From an uncultured Mycoplasma sp. (GTDB lineage: Bacteria > Bacillota_I > Bacilli_A > RF39 > UBA660), in NCBI GenBank assembly GCA_902493595.1, contig CABUPU010000005.1, forward strand, positions 44,027 to 108,026: a stretch of DNA of 64,000 bases, read 5' to 3'. Made by a program: the position numbers and the translations under genes. The notes beneath the pieces are model-generated. The model was not told the DNA's origin. It searched no databases and saw only the letters and a program-made list of their open reading frames with translations. Below are positions 51,920-60,785 of this stretch, one piece after another. Positions within the stretch are counted from its first letter, which is position 1. Each line of letters starts with the position of its first letter.

Positions 51920-52001
51920 AAAAAAAGAACTAAATAGTAAATATTTAGTTCTCTAGCCTAGTTACCTAAGCAATGTTTAAGTATGCCTAAGTCCCTCACA
52001 C
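51920..52001 (-). ncRNA. Candidate small RNA or riboswitch-like leader
   Basis: A good promoter (52008-52036) would start an RNA near 52001. It can form AGGCA/TGCTT around a 11-nt loop, CTTAG-GTAA-CTAGG with a GNRA loop (around 51949-51962), and a terminator AGAACTAAATA / TATTTAGTTCT with seven T (51920-51952). About 82 nt. It precedes the GNAT gene by about 60 bp past the terminator, so it could be an independent RNA or an attenuating leader. Not recognised as a known class. Confidence 0.5.
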
Positions 52002-52007
52002 ATTTTT

Positions 52008-52036
52008 AGTATATCATAGCTCACATATATAGTCAA
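52008..52036 (-). promoter_or_regulatory. Promoter of the small-RNA candidate
   Basis: Minus strand TTGACT (52031-52036), 17 bp, TATACT (52008-52013). Confidence 0.65.
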
Positions 52037-52117
52037 TAAAATTTTTTCGCTTTTTTTAATTTTTTTTATTATTTACAAAATATTTACACTCATTATAGAA
52101 TTATTCCACACATAAAA

Positions 52118-52837
52118 CTATTTTTGAATATTACTAAAGTATTCATAAAGTTTGCTACATTTGCGTTTATCCATCGCTTTCATATTTATAAAAGGATTAT
52201 CTATGCCACTATCTTGGTACTTTGAAAAACCCAAAGTATGGAAAGGTAAAAAATCTATTTTAATTACATTTTTTATCTTAGAAATATATTTTTTTAAATC
52301 TAACATATATTTATTTGAATCATTAATACCTGGAATAATTACTACTCTAATTATTACTTTAGCATTTATTTTATTAAGCTCATTTATAAAATTATCAATA
52401 ACATTAATGTTTCCTCCAGTTATGTATTTAAATTTATTAGGATAAATCGACTTTATGTCAAATAGTATATAATCAAATAATTTAAGTAGTTTTAAATCAA
52501 CATTATCTACATATCCTGATGTATCTAGCACAATATTAATATTTTCTTTTTTTAATTTTTTAGCTAATTTATATAACTGTTTTGATGATAAAAGTGGTTC
52601 TCCACCTGAAAAAGTTACACCACCATTATTTTTATAATATGGTTTATTATTTAATATAAGTTTAATTAAATTCCTATAATTTATATCTATTTTATTAATT
52701 TCATGTTGCATTTCTGGGTTATGGCAAAATTTGCACTTAAGTGGACAATTATTAAAAAATATAACTGTTCTTATACCAGGACCATCAACACAAGAAAAAC
52801 TTTCTATTTTAGCTATTGACATTTTACATTTTTTCAT
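52118..52837 (-). CDS. pflA: Pyruvate formate-lyase activating enzyme
   Basis: 239 residues, radical SAM. FFNNCPLKCKFCHNPEMQ has the CxxxCxxC cluster (about 29-36) after DGPGIRTVIF; VTFSGGEPLL is the GGE motif; then VVIIPGIND and the C-terminal LPFHTLGFSKY. Makes the glycyl radical on PflB. Overlaps pflB by 14 bases, so it is co-translated. Confidence 0.93.
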   Translation of the reverse strand: MKKCKMSIAKIESFSCVDGPGIRTVIFFNNCPLKCKFCHNPEMQHEINKIDINYRNLIKLILNNKPYYKNNGGVTFSGGEPLLSSKQLYKLAKKLKKENINIVLDTSGYVDNVDLKLLKLFDYILFDIKSIYPNKFKYITGGNINVIDNFINELNKINAKVIIRVVIIPGINDSNKYMLDLKKYISKIKNVIKIDFLPFHTLGFSKYQDSGIDNPFINMKAMDKRKCSKLYEYFSNIQK

Positions 52838-55046
52838 GGAAAGTCCTTGAAATAACTTCGAGTTGCTGATTTTTAGTAAGTCTATTAAACCTTACCGCAT
52901 AACCTGATACCCTTATTGTTAAAAGTGGATATTTTTCAGGATTATTCATAGCCTCAATTAAAGTTTCCTTATTTAAAACATTAACATTTAAATGATGCCC
53001 GCCTTTTTTAAAGTAACCATCCAATAAATTTATTAAATTGTTAACTTTTTCATTATCACAATTACCCAAACTATCAGGAATTATTGTAAATGTATTTGAA
53101 ATACCATCAAGTGCATATTTTTGATAATCAATTTTTGCTACAGAATTAAGCGAAGCAATTGCACCACTTTTGTCTCTCTCATGCATTGGATTAGCACCTG
53201 GTGCAAAAGGTTGACCCTTTTTTCGACCATCTGGTGTACTTCCTGTATTTTTTCCATACACAATATTCGAGGTAATTGTTAATATTGACATTGTTGGTTT
53301 TGCATTCTTATATGATTTTACTTTTTTTAGTTCATTATAAAAATAATCTAAAACTTCCTGGGCAATTTTATCTACTCTATTATCATCATTTCCGAATTTT
53401 GGAAAATCACCATCGATTATAAAATCAACTGCAATACCGTTTTCATCACGAACTGGTTTTACTTTTGCGTATTTTATTGCTGATAAACTATCAACAACTA
53501 CAGAAAGTCCCGCGACACCGTAAGCCATAAAATGATTTACATTAGTATCATGAAGAGACATCATCACACTTTCATAAGCATATTTATCATGCATGTAGTG
53601 AATAACATTCATTGTATTAGCATAAAGATTAGCAACTTTAGAAAGAACTAAGAAAAAGTTTTTTAAAACGGTTTTATAATTTAAAATTTTTTCATTATTT
53701 TTAGGTATTTCATCAAAAACTTTAACATTCTCGTTTTCATCAATCCCACCATTAATCGCATAAAGGAGTGCTTTTGCAAGGTTACATCTTGCTCCGAAAA
53801 ACTGCATGTCTTTACCAACTCTCATTGCCGAAACACAGCAAGCTATAGCATAGTCATTTCCAAAGATTTTGCACATCAAATCATCGTTTTCATATTGAAT
53901 TGAATCAGTTTGAATAGAAATTTTTGCACAATATTTTTTAAAATTAACAGGTAATTTTTCACTATATAAAATTGTAATATTTGGTTCAGGTGCTGATTCT
54001 AAATTTTCAAGTGTATGAATAATACGATAGCTAGTTTTCGTAACAAATGATTTATCTTTATTCATTCCGCCAATAGAACAAGTTACCCATGTTGGATCGC
54101 CAGAAAAAAGTTCATCATATTCTGGAGTTCTTAAATGTCTTACAAGCCTTAATTTAATAACAAAATTATCAATAATTTCTTGAACCATACTTTCAGTAAT
54201 AGCTTTCTTTTTTAAATCCCTTTCAAAATAAATATCGAAAAAAGCATCAACTCTACCTAAACTCATCGCAGCGCCATTATCCTCTTTAACCGCCGCTAAA
54301 TAACCTAGATAAGTCCATTGCACTGCCTCTTTACTATTTTGTGCGGGAACAGAAATATCAAAGCCATAACTTTTTGCCATTAAAGTTAACTCCTTTAAAG
54401 CCTTAATTTGCATACTTATTTCTTCGGCAAGCCTAATAATATCATCACTCATATTCTTAGAAAGATTTCTTTTATCTTCTTCTTTACATTTAATTAAATA
54501 TTCAGTACCATATAAAGCAATACGACGATAATCACCGATAATTCTTCCTCTTCCATAACTATCTGGAAGTCCAGTTAATAAATGAACATGTCTAGCAAGT
54601 TTCATTTCATCAGTATAAGCATCAAAAACACCATCATTGTGTGTCTTTCTAAATTTTGTAAAATACATCTCAATATTTTCATCAAATTTATAGCCATATG
54701 ATGCAAGTTCCTGATAAACCATTCTTATCCCACCATAAGGATTTATTATTCTTTTAAGTGGCTTATCAGTTTGAAGTCCAACAACGATATCATCTTCTTT
54801 ACAAATATATCCTGGTTCAAAACTATTAATCCCACTCACTTTTGAAGTTTCTATATCTAAAACTTTTTTCTTTAATTCCTTTTGCAATAAGTCATTTACT
54901 TTTTCCATTATTAAATTTGTTTTAGTAGTAGTTTTACATAAAAAGTTTTCATTACCTAAATATTCCCTATAATTTAGTTTAATAAAATCTTCAACATCAA
55001 TTGTATTACACCATTTACCCCTTACAAATTTATCATAATATTTCAT
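52824..55046 (-). CDS. pflB: Pyruvate formate-lyase
   Basis: 740 residues, full length. Adjacent catalytic Cys in YAIACCVSAMRVG (about 405), and the glycyl radical motif RVSGYAVRFNRL near the C-terminus. Also GPEPNxT-like APEPNITILYS and TPDGRKKGQPFAPGANPM. Converts pyruvate + CoA to acetyl-CoA + formate in anaerobic fermentation. A Rex-like operator lies about 50-70 bp upstream. Confidence 0.97.
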   Translation of the reverse strand: MKYYDKFVRGKWCNTIDVEDFIKLNYREYLGNENFLCKTTTKTNLIMEKVNDLLQKELKKKVLDIETSKVSGINSFEPGYICKEDDIVVGLQTDKPLKRIINPYGGIRMVYQELASYGYKFDENIEMYFTKFRKTHNDGVFDAYTDEMKLARHVHLLTGLPDSYGRGRIIGDYRRIALYGTEYLIKCKEEDKRNLSKNMSDDIIRLAEEISMQIKALKELTLMAKSYGFDISVPAQNSKEAVQWTYLGYLAAVKEDNGAAMSLGRVDAFFDIYFERDLKKKAITESMVQEIIDNFVIKLRLVRHLRTPEYDELFSGDPTWVTCSIGGMNKDKSFVTKTSYRIIHTLENLESAPEPNITILYSEKLPVNFKKYCAKISIQTDSIQYENDDLMCKIFGNDYAIACCVSAMRVGKDMQFFGARCNLAKALLYAINGGIDENENVKVFDEIPKNNEKILNYKTVLKNFFLVLSKVANLYANTMNVIHYMHDKYAYESVMMSLHDTNVNHFMAYGVAGLSVVVDSLSAIKYAKVKPVRDENGIAVDFIIDGDFPKFGNDDNRVDKIAQEVLDYFYNELKKVKSYKNAKPTMSILTITSNIVYGKNTGSTPDGRKKGQPFAPGANPMHERDKSGAIASLNSVAKIDYQKYALDGISNTFTIIPDSLGNCDNEKVNNLINLLDGYFKKGGHHLNVNVLNKETLIEAMNNPEKYPLLTIRVSGYAVRFNRLTKNQQLEVISRTFHEKM

Positions 55047-55097
55047 TTTTTATCACTCCTAGCATAAATAATATTATCATAAATTTGTAGATTTACT

Positions 55098-55115
55098 TTG
55101 TTGCACTTGCAACAA
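55098..55115. promoter_or_regulatory. Rex-like operator upstream of pflB
   Basis: TTGTTGCACTTGCAACAA is a perfect 7-4-7 inverted repeat, the arrangement of the Rex operator (clostridial consensus TTGTTAANNNNTTAACAA) with AA replaced by GC. Position upstream of pflB fits NADH/NAD+ control of fermentation. Site seen; regulator inferred. It also touches the efp terminator. Confidence 0.5.
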
Positions 55116-55135
55116 AAAAAGAGCTTTATGCTCTT
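55112..55135 (-). terminator. efp terminator
   Basis: Minus strand AAGAGC-ATAAA-GCTCTT then seven T, overlapping the efp stop. Confidence 0.7.
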
Positions 55136-55686
55136 CCTGAATATTTTCCATCTTTAGTAGAAACTAAAATCTTTTCTCCTTGATTTATAAATAAAGGAAC
55201 TTTTACAGTATAACCTGTTTCAATTTTAGCATCTTTATTAGCATTATTAGTGGTATTTCCCTTAACAGCCGGTTCGGTTTCAATAACCTCATATTCAACT
55301 TTTTCTGGAAGTGTAACACCAATAATTTCGCCTTCATAAATATCAAGTGTTAAATTTAAACCTTCTTTAATAAATTTAACATTGTCACCAAGTACTTTAG
55401 TTGAAACTTCAATTTGTTCATAAGTTTCATTATTCATAAATGTGTAATTATCACCAGCAGCATAAAGGAAACTTACTTCAGTTCTATCAATATGAGCTTT
55501 TTGAATCTTTAAGTTTGTATTATAAGTATCCTCGACTGTAGAACCTGTTCTTAGATTTTTAAGTTTAATTCTTACAAAAGCAGGGCCTTTTCCAGGCTTA
55601 ACATGTTGAAATTCTTGAATAGTACATAAATTACCATCCATAATAATTGTCATGCCATTTTTAATATCATTAATATTAATAAACAT
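55126..55686 (-). CDS. efp: Translation elongation factor P
   Basis: 186 residues, three OB/KOW-type domains. HVKPGKGPAFVRIKLKN contains the Lys at the tip (PGKGPA, about residue 32) that is modified in many species. Relieves ribosome stalling at poly-proline. ATG follows GGAGGT; 11 bp from rpmG, which precedes it on the same strand. Has its own terminator. Confidence 0.96.
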   Translation of the reverse strand: MFININDIKNGMTIIMDGNLCTIQEFQHVKPGKGPAFVRIKLKNLRTGSTVEDTYNTNLKIQKAHIDRTEVSFLYAAGDNYTFMNNETYEQIEVSTKVLGDNVKFIKEGLNLTLDIYEGEIIGVTLPEKVEYEVIETEPAVKGNTTNNANKDAKIETGYTVKVPLFINQGEKILVSTKDGKYSGRA

Positions 55687-55696
55687 AATTTACCTC

Positions 55697-55861
55697 CTAT
55701 TTCTTTTCTTTTGCTACAACATGTTTATGACAAGCTGCGCAGTATCTTTTAAGCTCTAATCTTTCAGGATTATTTTTCTTATTTTTACTTACTGGGCGAA
55801 GTTCTCTACCACAATTAGTACATTTAATAGTAACTTCTTTTCTATTTTCATTTTTAGCCAT
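55697..55861 (-). CDS. rpmG: 50S ribosomal protein L33
   Basis: 54 residues from ATG 55861 (GGAGGG seven bases upstream): MAKNENRKEVTIKCTNCGRE, ending LKRYCAACHKHVVAKEKK. Two CxxC pairs mark the zinc-binding (C+) form. An upstream in-frame extension to 55921 has no support. Probably co-transcribed with efp. Confidence 0.92.
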   Translation of the reverse strand: MAKNENRKEVTIKCTNCGRELRPVSKNKKNNPERLELKRYCAACHKHVVAKEKK

Positions 55862-56006
55862 AGTTATCCCTCCTTTTTCAAGTACGCTAATATTATAACA
55901 AACTACATACCTATTTTTCAAGTTTTTTAGATATATATTTATAATAAAAGGTTATATTTAATTTTAATTAATAAAAAAATCTCAAAGTTTTGAGATAATT
56001 TTTAAA

Positions 56007-56082
56007 TGGTGCCGACAGAGGGAATCGAACCCCCAACCTACTGATTACAAGTCAGTTGCGCTACCAATTACGCTATGTCGGC
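56007..56082 (-). tRNA. tRNA-Thr (anticodon TGT)
   Basis: Cloverleaf readable on the minus strand: GCCGACA acceptor, D-arm TAGCGTAATTGGTAGCGCA, anticodon loop CTTGTAA with TGT, T-arm GGGGGTTCGATTCCCTC, TGTCGGC and encoded CCA. Confidence 0.97.
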
Positions 56083-56087
56083 ATTAA

Positions 56088-56164
56088 TGGTGGGAGATAT
56101 AGGACTCGAACCTATGACCCCCTGCTTGTAAGGCAGATGCTCTAACCAACTGAGCTAATCTCCC
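56088..56164 (-). tRNA. tRNA-Val (anticodon TAC)
   Basis: Cloverleaf on the minus strand: GGGAGAT acceptor, D-arm TAGCTCAGTTGGTTAGAGCA, anticodon loop CTTACAA with TAC, T-arm TAGGTTCGAGTCCTA, ATCTCCC and encoded CCA. Five bases from tRNA-Thr; one transcript. The rest of 55922-56259 holds only AT-rich spacer. Confidence 0.97.
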
Positions 56165-56259
56165 ATTAACTTTTCTCTTGCTGACAAATAAAATTATACT
56201 ATATATTATCTGCACTTGCAAGCAAAAATTAATCATTTTTAAAATTTTTTGTATTTTTT

Positions 56260-56685
56260 TTAATAAAGTAGTCCTTCAGAGACAGCAAAAGGTATAAAAT
56301 GATCCCTTATTGCTGAAGATAAATTATATTTTGTCTCACCTATTTTATAAAAATGATAGCCAATTATTTCTTCATTTGTAAAATATACTTTGTCCATCTT
56401 TTTTCTGCATATAAACATTGTCATTATTATGTCAAGTTCCGGATCACTTGCCGCGCTTTCTTTAAAACACATAAGCGGTTTTAAATCTTCTTCCTCCACT
56501 GTAAAGCCATTATGAAATTCCTCTTTTACTTCTCTAATAGCTGCTTCAACTTCACTTTCACCATCTTCAACTCCACCGCCAACTAAAGTCCATGTATTAC
56601 TTTTGCTGCTTCTTACACTTCTAACTATTAAAAGTTTTCCATCTTCTATAAAAGCAACGCCAACAACTTTTTTTACCTTTTTCAT
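56260..56685 (-). CDS. Nudix hydrolase
   Basis: 141 residues. Nudix box GGVEDGESEVEAAIREVKEEF fits GX5EX7REUXEE, with the final Gly replaced by His-Asn. Starts KKVKKVVGVAFIEDGKLLIVRS. Hydrolyses a nucleoside diphosphate derivative of unknown identity. Start ATG has GGTGG upstream. Confidence 0.85.
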   Translation of the reverse strand: MKKVKKVVGVAFIEDGKLLIVRSVRSSKSNTWTLVGGGVEDGESEVEAAIREVKEEFHNGFTVEEEDLKPLMCFKESAASDPELDIIMTMFICRKKMDKVYFTNEEIIGYHFYKIGETKYNLSSAIRDHFIPFAVSEGLLY

Positions 56686-56764
56686 TTTACCACCATATTA
56701 AGTATACTATTTTTAAAAATTTAAATAAATATAATTGTTTATACTTTACATTAAATTTATATTA

Positions 56765-56792
56765 TAAAAAATGTAAGATTTTTTGTCTTACA
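56765..56792 (-). terminator. Terminator after rpe
   Basis: Minus strand TGTAAGA, loop, TCTTACA, then six T; overlaps the rpe stop and ends the rlmN-to-rpe run. Confidence 0.7.
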
Positions 56793-57408
56793 TTAATAAT
56801 TTATCAATTTGATCATTATAGTTATCACTATTTGTAATAAATGAACCACTTATAACTAAATCAACTTTATTCTTAACTAGTTTAATAGTCTCATCATTTA
56901 TACCACCATCAATAGCAATATTAAATTTATAGATATCTTTTACGCTGTATAGATAATCTATGGTAGGAATAACCTTTCTTAAAAAAGGTTGACCTCCTTT
57001 ACCTGGATTTACACTCATAACTAGAACCTCATCAACCAAAGAAAAATATTTTATATAATCCATTACATTATCATCTGGATTTATAGCAATACCTACTTTA
57101 ATATTTAATGATTTAATATACTCTAAAATGTCTTTAGTATCTTTTACATTATGAATTATTATTTCATCAATATTAAGTCCTTTTAACATATCTACATATC
57201 TTTTTGGATATTCTACCATAAGATGCACATTTAACTTTTTATTTACTCTATTAAATAAATTAAGAAAATCTGCTTTATTAAAATTATTTGTTTTAACATA
57301 CGAGCCATCACATATATCACAGTGCACAAAATCTGCTTTAGAATTTTCTATTTGTTTAATAGATGCTTTATAATCTTTACTACTTAAATAACTTACTGCG
57401 ATTTTCAT
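56788..57408 (-). CDS. rpe: Ribulose-phosphate 3-epimerase
   Basis: 206 residues. Metal-binding and catalytic elements: DFVHCDICDGSYV, NVHLMVEYP, VLVMSVNPGKGGQPF and IAIDGGINDET, typical of Rpe. Interconverts ribulose-5-P and xylulose-5-P. Overlaps rsgA by 29 bases. Order prkC-rsgA-rpe is conserved in Firmicutes. Slightly divergent (ISYLSS instead of APSILS). Confidence 0.9.
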   Translation of the reverse strand: MKIAVSYLSSKDYKASIKQIENSKADFVHCDICDGSYVKTNNFNKADFLNLFNRVNKKLNVHLMVEYPKRYVDMLKGLNIDEIIIHNVKDTKDILEYIKSLNIKVGIAINPDDNVMDYIKYFSLVDEVLVMSVNPGKGGQPFLRKVIPTIDYLYSVKDIYKFNIAIDGGINDETIKLVKNKVDLVISGSFITNSDNYNDQIDKLLM

Positions 57409-58225
57409 ATATCTCCTTTAAAAAAAGTTTATAATTTTCATATCTACTTGGAAGTATGTCTTCATTATTTTCAATATTACAACCTTGTGTATTAATATGA
57501 TTGCAATCATTATATTTACATTTAAAGTTTGAAAATTCTACAAAAGCATTATTTAAATCTTCAAAAGAAACATTTTCTAATGAAAGACTACTAAAACCTG
57601 GCGTATCACTTATAAAAAAGCCATCTTCTTTATATAAAGTTACCATTCTTGTTGTATGTTTACCTCTTCCTAAAACTTTACTTATTTCATTAGTTTCAAG
57701 ATTTAATTTATTATCAATCTTATTAATAAAAGTAGATTTACCAGCTCCTGTTTGTCCACATAAAACAACTATTTTATTTTGAATAATTTTTTTGAATTTT
57801 GTAATTTCTGTATTATCAAGTACATCATAATATTTTTCATAATATTTTCTAATATTTAAATAATTTTTCTTTTCTTCTTCATTAAGTAAATCAGTTTTAG
57901 TAAAGCAAATTAAAGGTTTAATTTTATTTTTATGTATAACTGTAAGAAGTTTATCAAGCAAATTTAAATCTAAATCAGGTTCTTTAGTACTAGTAATTAC
58001 TACAGCAATATCAACATTAGCAATCATTGGTCTTAATAAAAAGTTTTTTCTTTCAAGAATTTTTTCTATTTGTAAAGTATTTTCATTAAATAATACATTA
58101 TCTCCGACTAAGGGAGTAATTTTATCATTACGGAATTTTCCCCTAGCGGAGCATATGTACTCTTTATCATTTGCTAAAACTTTAAATCTATTAGAGTTTA
58201 TATTAACTATTATTCCTTTTAACAT
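57380..58225 (-). CDS. rsgA: Ribosome small-subunit-dependent GTPase A
   Basis: 281 residues. OB-fold N-terminus, then a circularly permuted G domain: G4 CFTKTDLL, G1 LCGQTGAGKSTFINKI, G2/G3 TTRMVTLYKEDGFFISDTPGF; the zinc-binding tail has CKYNDCNHINTQGCNIE. Checks the 30S decoding centre late in assembly. Overlaps prkC by seven bases. Confidence 0.95.
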   Translation of the reverse strand: MLKGIIVNINSNRFKVLANDKEYICSARGKFRNDKITPLVGDNVLFNENTLQIEKILERKNFLLRPMIANVDIAVVITSTKEPDLDLNLLDKLLTVIHKNKIKPLICFTKTDLLNEEEKKNYLNIRKYYEKYYDVLDNTEITKFKKIIQNKIVVLCGQTGAGKSTFINKIDNKLNLETNEISKVLGRGKHTTRMVTLYKEDGFFISDTPGFSSLSLENVSFEDLNNAFVEFSNFKCKYNDCNHINTQGCNIENNEDILPSRYENYKLFLKEIYENRSKLFK

Positions 58226-59994
58226 AAACCTTCTTCTTTACAAGTTTTATTATCTGAACTACTTTCTGATGAACTAACATCTATTTTAATTGTAAATGGT
58301 GCATTTTCAGTTACTTTAGTTCCTGCTGCTCTATTTTGAGTAAGTATCTTATAATCAGAGTATTCATTTGCATTTTCACTTGTTATAGAAATAGTTTTAC
58401 TATCTTTATCAATAAATTTTAATTTTAATTTATATTCATTTGCAAAATCAATTATATCACTTACACTATAAGTTCCATCAGTAAAATTAGGATATAGATT
58501 TTTAATATCTGGAATATATAAAGTTATATTATCACCTTTAGAAAGATGTTCTCCTTTTTTTATAGATTGATCCATAATTATATTTGTTTCATAATCTTCA
58601 TCTGTATCAACTTCCATTTCCTTCTTTTCAATAATAACGTTAATACCATAAGCCTCAAGTTTACCTTTAACCTCAAGATAATTTTTACCTGTATAATCTT
58701 CGACTTCAACAGATTTACTTCCTGTTGAAACATATAAAGTTATTTCATAACCTTTTTTATGTTTAGTTCCTCCGGATGGTGAAGTTGAAATTATTTTTCC
58801 TTCATCTATTACAGTCGAGGATTTTTCAATTTGTTTTGGTGAAACGGTAAATCCTTCCTCTTGTAAAGTTTCAATTGCTTTAACAACTGTCATATTTGAT
58901 ACATCAGGCACTGTAACTTGAGCCTTTTTAGTTAATTTAGGAAGTAGTACTACTATACTTGTAATAAGTACAACAATTCCTGTAAATATTGATAGTAAAA
59001 TTACTATCGATTTATTTTGATTTTTATTAATATCCTTTTGGGTTATACGCTTTGCTATAATCTCATCACTTTCCTTCTTTGTAAGATTTTCATTTTTTAG
59101 TTTTAACATCTTTCCATCATCTAAATCAATTTCTGGATATTTTAAACTAATTTTAATTTCATTTTTTCTTGATTCATCTAAACATGTTAATAAATCATCA
59201 TGCATTTCTCTAGCATCAGCATACCTGTTTTTAGGATTTTTTGCTGTTGCTCTTAAAATAATATTTTCAATTGACTGTGGAATATCAGGTATTTCTTTTC
59301 TAATACTTGGCATTGGTTCTTTGAGTTGTTTTAAGGCAATCTCTACTGCTGTTTCTCCACGAAACGGAAGTTTACCAGTAAGAAGTTCATACATAAGTAT
59401 TCCTAGTGAATATATATCACTTTGAAGTGTTGCACCTTTACCTGAGGCTCCCTCCGGAGGTAAATAATGAACTGACCCCATAACCGAATTTGTTTGAGTA
59501 AGCTGTGTTGAATTCATTGCAAGGGCAATACCAAAATCAGTTAGTTTTACAAGTCCATTATCAAGTATCATTATATTTTGAGGTTTTATATCACGGTGTA
59601 TTATGTAGCTATCGTGAGCCACCGTAAGTCCACTTGTAACCTGAATCATAATATCAACAACTTCCGGAATAGTAAGTTTACCTCTTTTTTTAAGAAGACC
59701 TTTTAAGTGTTTTCCCTCAACATACTCCATTACAATATAATATTCGCCATTATCTTCGCCAACATCATAAACCTCAACAATATTTGGATGGGATAAACTT
59801 GATGCTTGTAAAGCCTCTCTTTGGAAACGTCTAACAAACTTTTCATCATTTGCAAGATCTCCCCTTAAAACTTTAACTGCAACATTTCTTTCCAGTATTG
59901 TATCATAAGCAAGGTAAACATTGGCCATCCCACCTTCGCCTATAGATTTTATTATTTGATATCGGTCAGAAATTTTTTGACCTTTTGCTATCAC
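58219..59994 (-). CDS. prkC: Ser/Thr protein kinase with PASTA repeats
   Basis: 591 residues. Kinase domain: GEGGMANVYLAYD (P-loop), VAVKVLRGD (Lys), YIIHRDIKPQNIM (catalytic loop), KLTDFGIAL (DFG), PPEG (APE form). One membrane helix at about 325-347, then three PASTA domains that bind muropeptides or lipid II, and a short Ser-rich end. Senses wall fragments, also linked to spore germination in Bacillus. Adjacent phosphatase shares one base at the stop/start. Confidence 0.95.
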   Translation of the reverse strand: MIAKGQKISDRYQIIKSIGEGGMANVYLAYDTILERNVAVKVLRGDLANDEKFVRRFQREALQASSLSHPNIVEVYDVGEDNGEYYIVMEYVEGKHLKGLLKKRGKLTIPEVVDIMIQVTSGLTVAHDSYIIHRDIKPQNIMILDNGLVKLTDFGIALAMNSTQLTQTNSVMGSVHYLPPEGASGKGATLQSDIYSLGILMYELLTGKLPFRGETAVEIALKQLKEPMPSIRKEIPDIPQSIENIILRATAKNPKNRYADAREMHDDLLTCLDESRKNEIKISLKYPEIDLDDGKMLKLKNENLTKKESDEIIAKRITQKDINKNQNKSIVILLSIFTGIVVLITSIVVLLPKLTKKAQVTVPDVSNMTVVKAIETLQEEGFTVSPKQIEKSSTVIDEGKIISTSPSGGTKHKKGYEITLYVSTGSKSVEVEDYTGKNYLEVKGKLEAYGINVIIEKKEMEVDTDEDYETNIIMDQSIKKGEHLSKGDNITLYIPDIKNLYPNFTDGTYSVSDIIDFANEYKLKLKFIDKDSKTISITSENANEYSDYKILTQNRAAGTKVTENAPFTIKIDVSSSESSSDNKTCKEEGLC

Positions 59995-60737
59995 TAATTA
60001 TCACCTTCGTCCTTTTCAAGATAAGCAATTGACACATTGTCAAAACCTCCTCTTGCATTACATTTTTGAATTAATTTAACCACTTTTTCTTCTGCATCTA
60101 ATTCTTCATCTATTAATACTTTTTCTATCTGGTCATCAGCAAGCATTGTTGTAAGACCATCAGAACATAGCATTATTCCCTCATTATTCATATCTACATC
60201 AAATATATCCATTTGTACTTTTTCAGTCGCTCCAAGAGCACGCATAAGTACATTTTTCTTTGGATGATATTTTGCTTCTTCCTCAGTTAGATTTCCAGCC
60301 TCAACCAAAAGATTAACTAAAGTATGATCCTTTGTTACCTTATGAAGCTTTTTATTTTTCATAACATATCCCGAAGAATCCCCTATATTACCAAAGATTA
60401 AGAAATCTTTAGTTTGAATTGCAACTACTAAAGTAGAACCCATTCCTAATGAATCTGAATGTTCTACTGTATAATCTAATATATTTTTATTAATTTCACT
60501 TACATTATCATTAAGCCAATTTACTGCATCATATTTTGTACCAATACTTGCTATTTCAGTAAATCTTTTACCAAGATGAGTTATTGCTATCATCGAAGCA
60601 ACTTCACCTTTACGATGTCCACCCATACCATCAGCCACCATCAAAAGATATTCGTTACTTTTATTTTTAAGTATCGTAACACTATCTTCGTTGTGACCAC
60701 GGACTTTGCCTGCATCAGTTAAATAAAATGTTTTCAT
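59994..60737 (-). CDS. prpC: PP2C-type Ser/Thr phosphatase
   Basis: About 247 residues from ATG 60737 (AGGTG five bases upstream). Metal-binding DxGxxxxxNED as DAGKVRGHNEDSV, MVADGMGGHRKGEVAS, FGNIGDSSGYVM, MLCSDGLTTML and GGFDNVSI at the end, the Stp/PrpC pattern. Reverses PrkC phosphorylation. Overlaps prkC by one base. Confidence 0.94.
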   Translation of the reverse strand: MKTFYLTDAGKVRGHNEDSVTILKNKSNEYLLMVADGMGGHRKGEVASMIAITHLGKRFTEIASIGTKYDAVNWLNDNVSEINKNILDYTVEHSDSLGMGSTLVVAIQTKDFLIFGNIGDSSGYVMKNKKLHKVTKDHTLVNLLVEAGNLTEEEAKYHPKKNVLMRALGATEKVQMDIFDVDMNNEGIMLCSDGLTTMLADDQIEKVLIDEELDAEEKVVKLIQKCNARGGFDNVSIAYLEKDEGDN

Positions 60738-60785
60738 TTCATCACCTATCTTCATAAAAATTATACCATTATTTAGTTAATTTAT

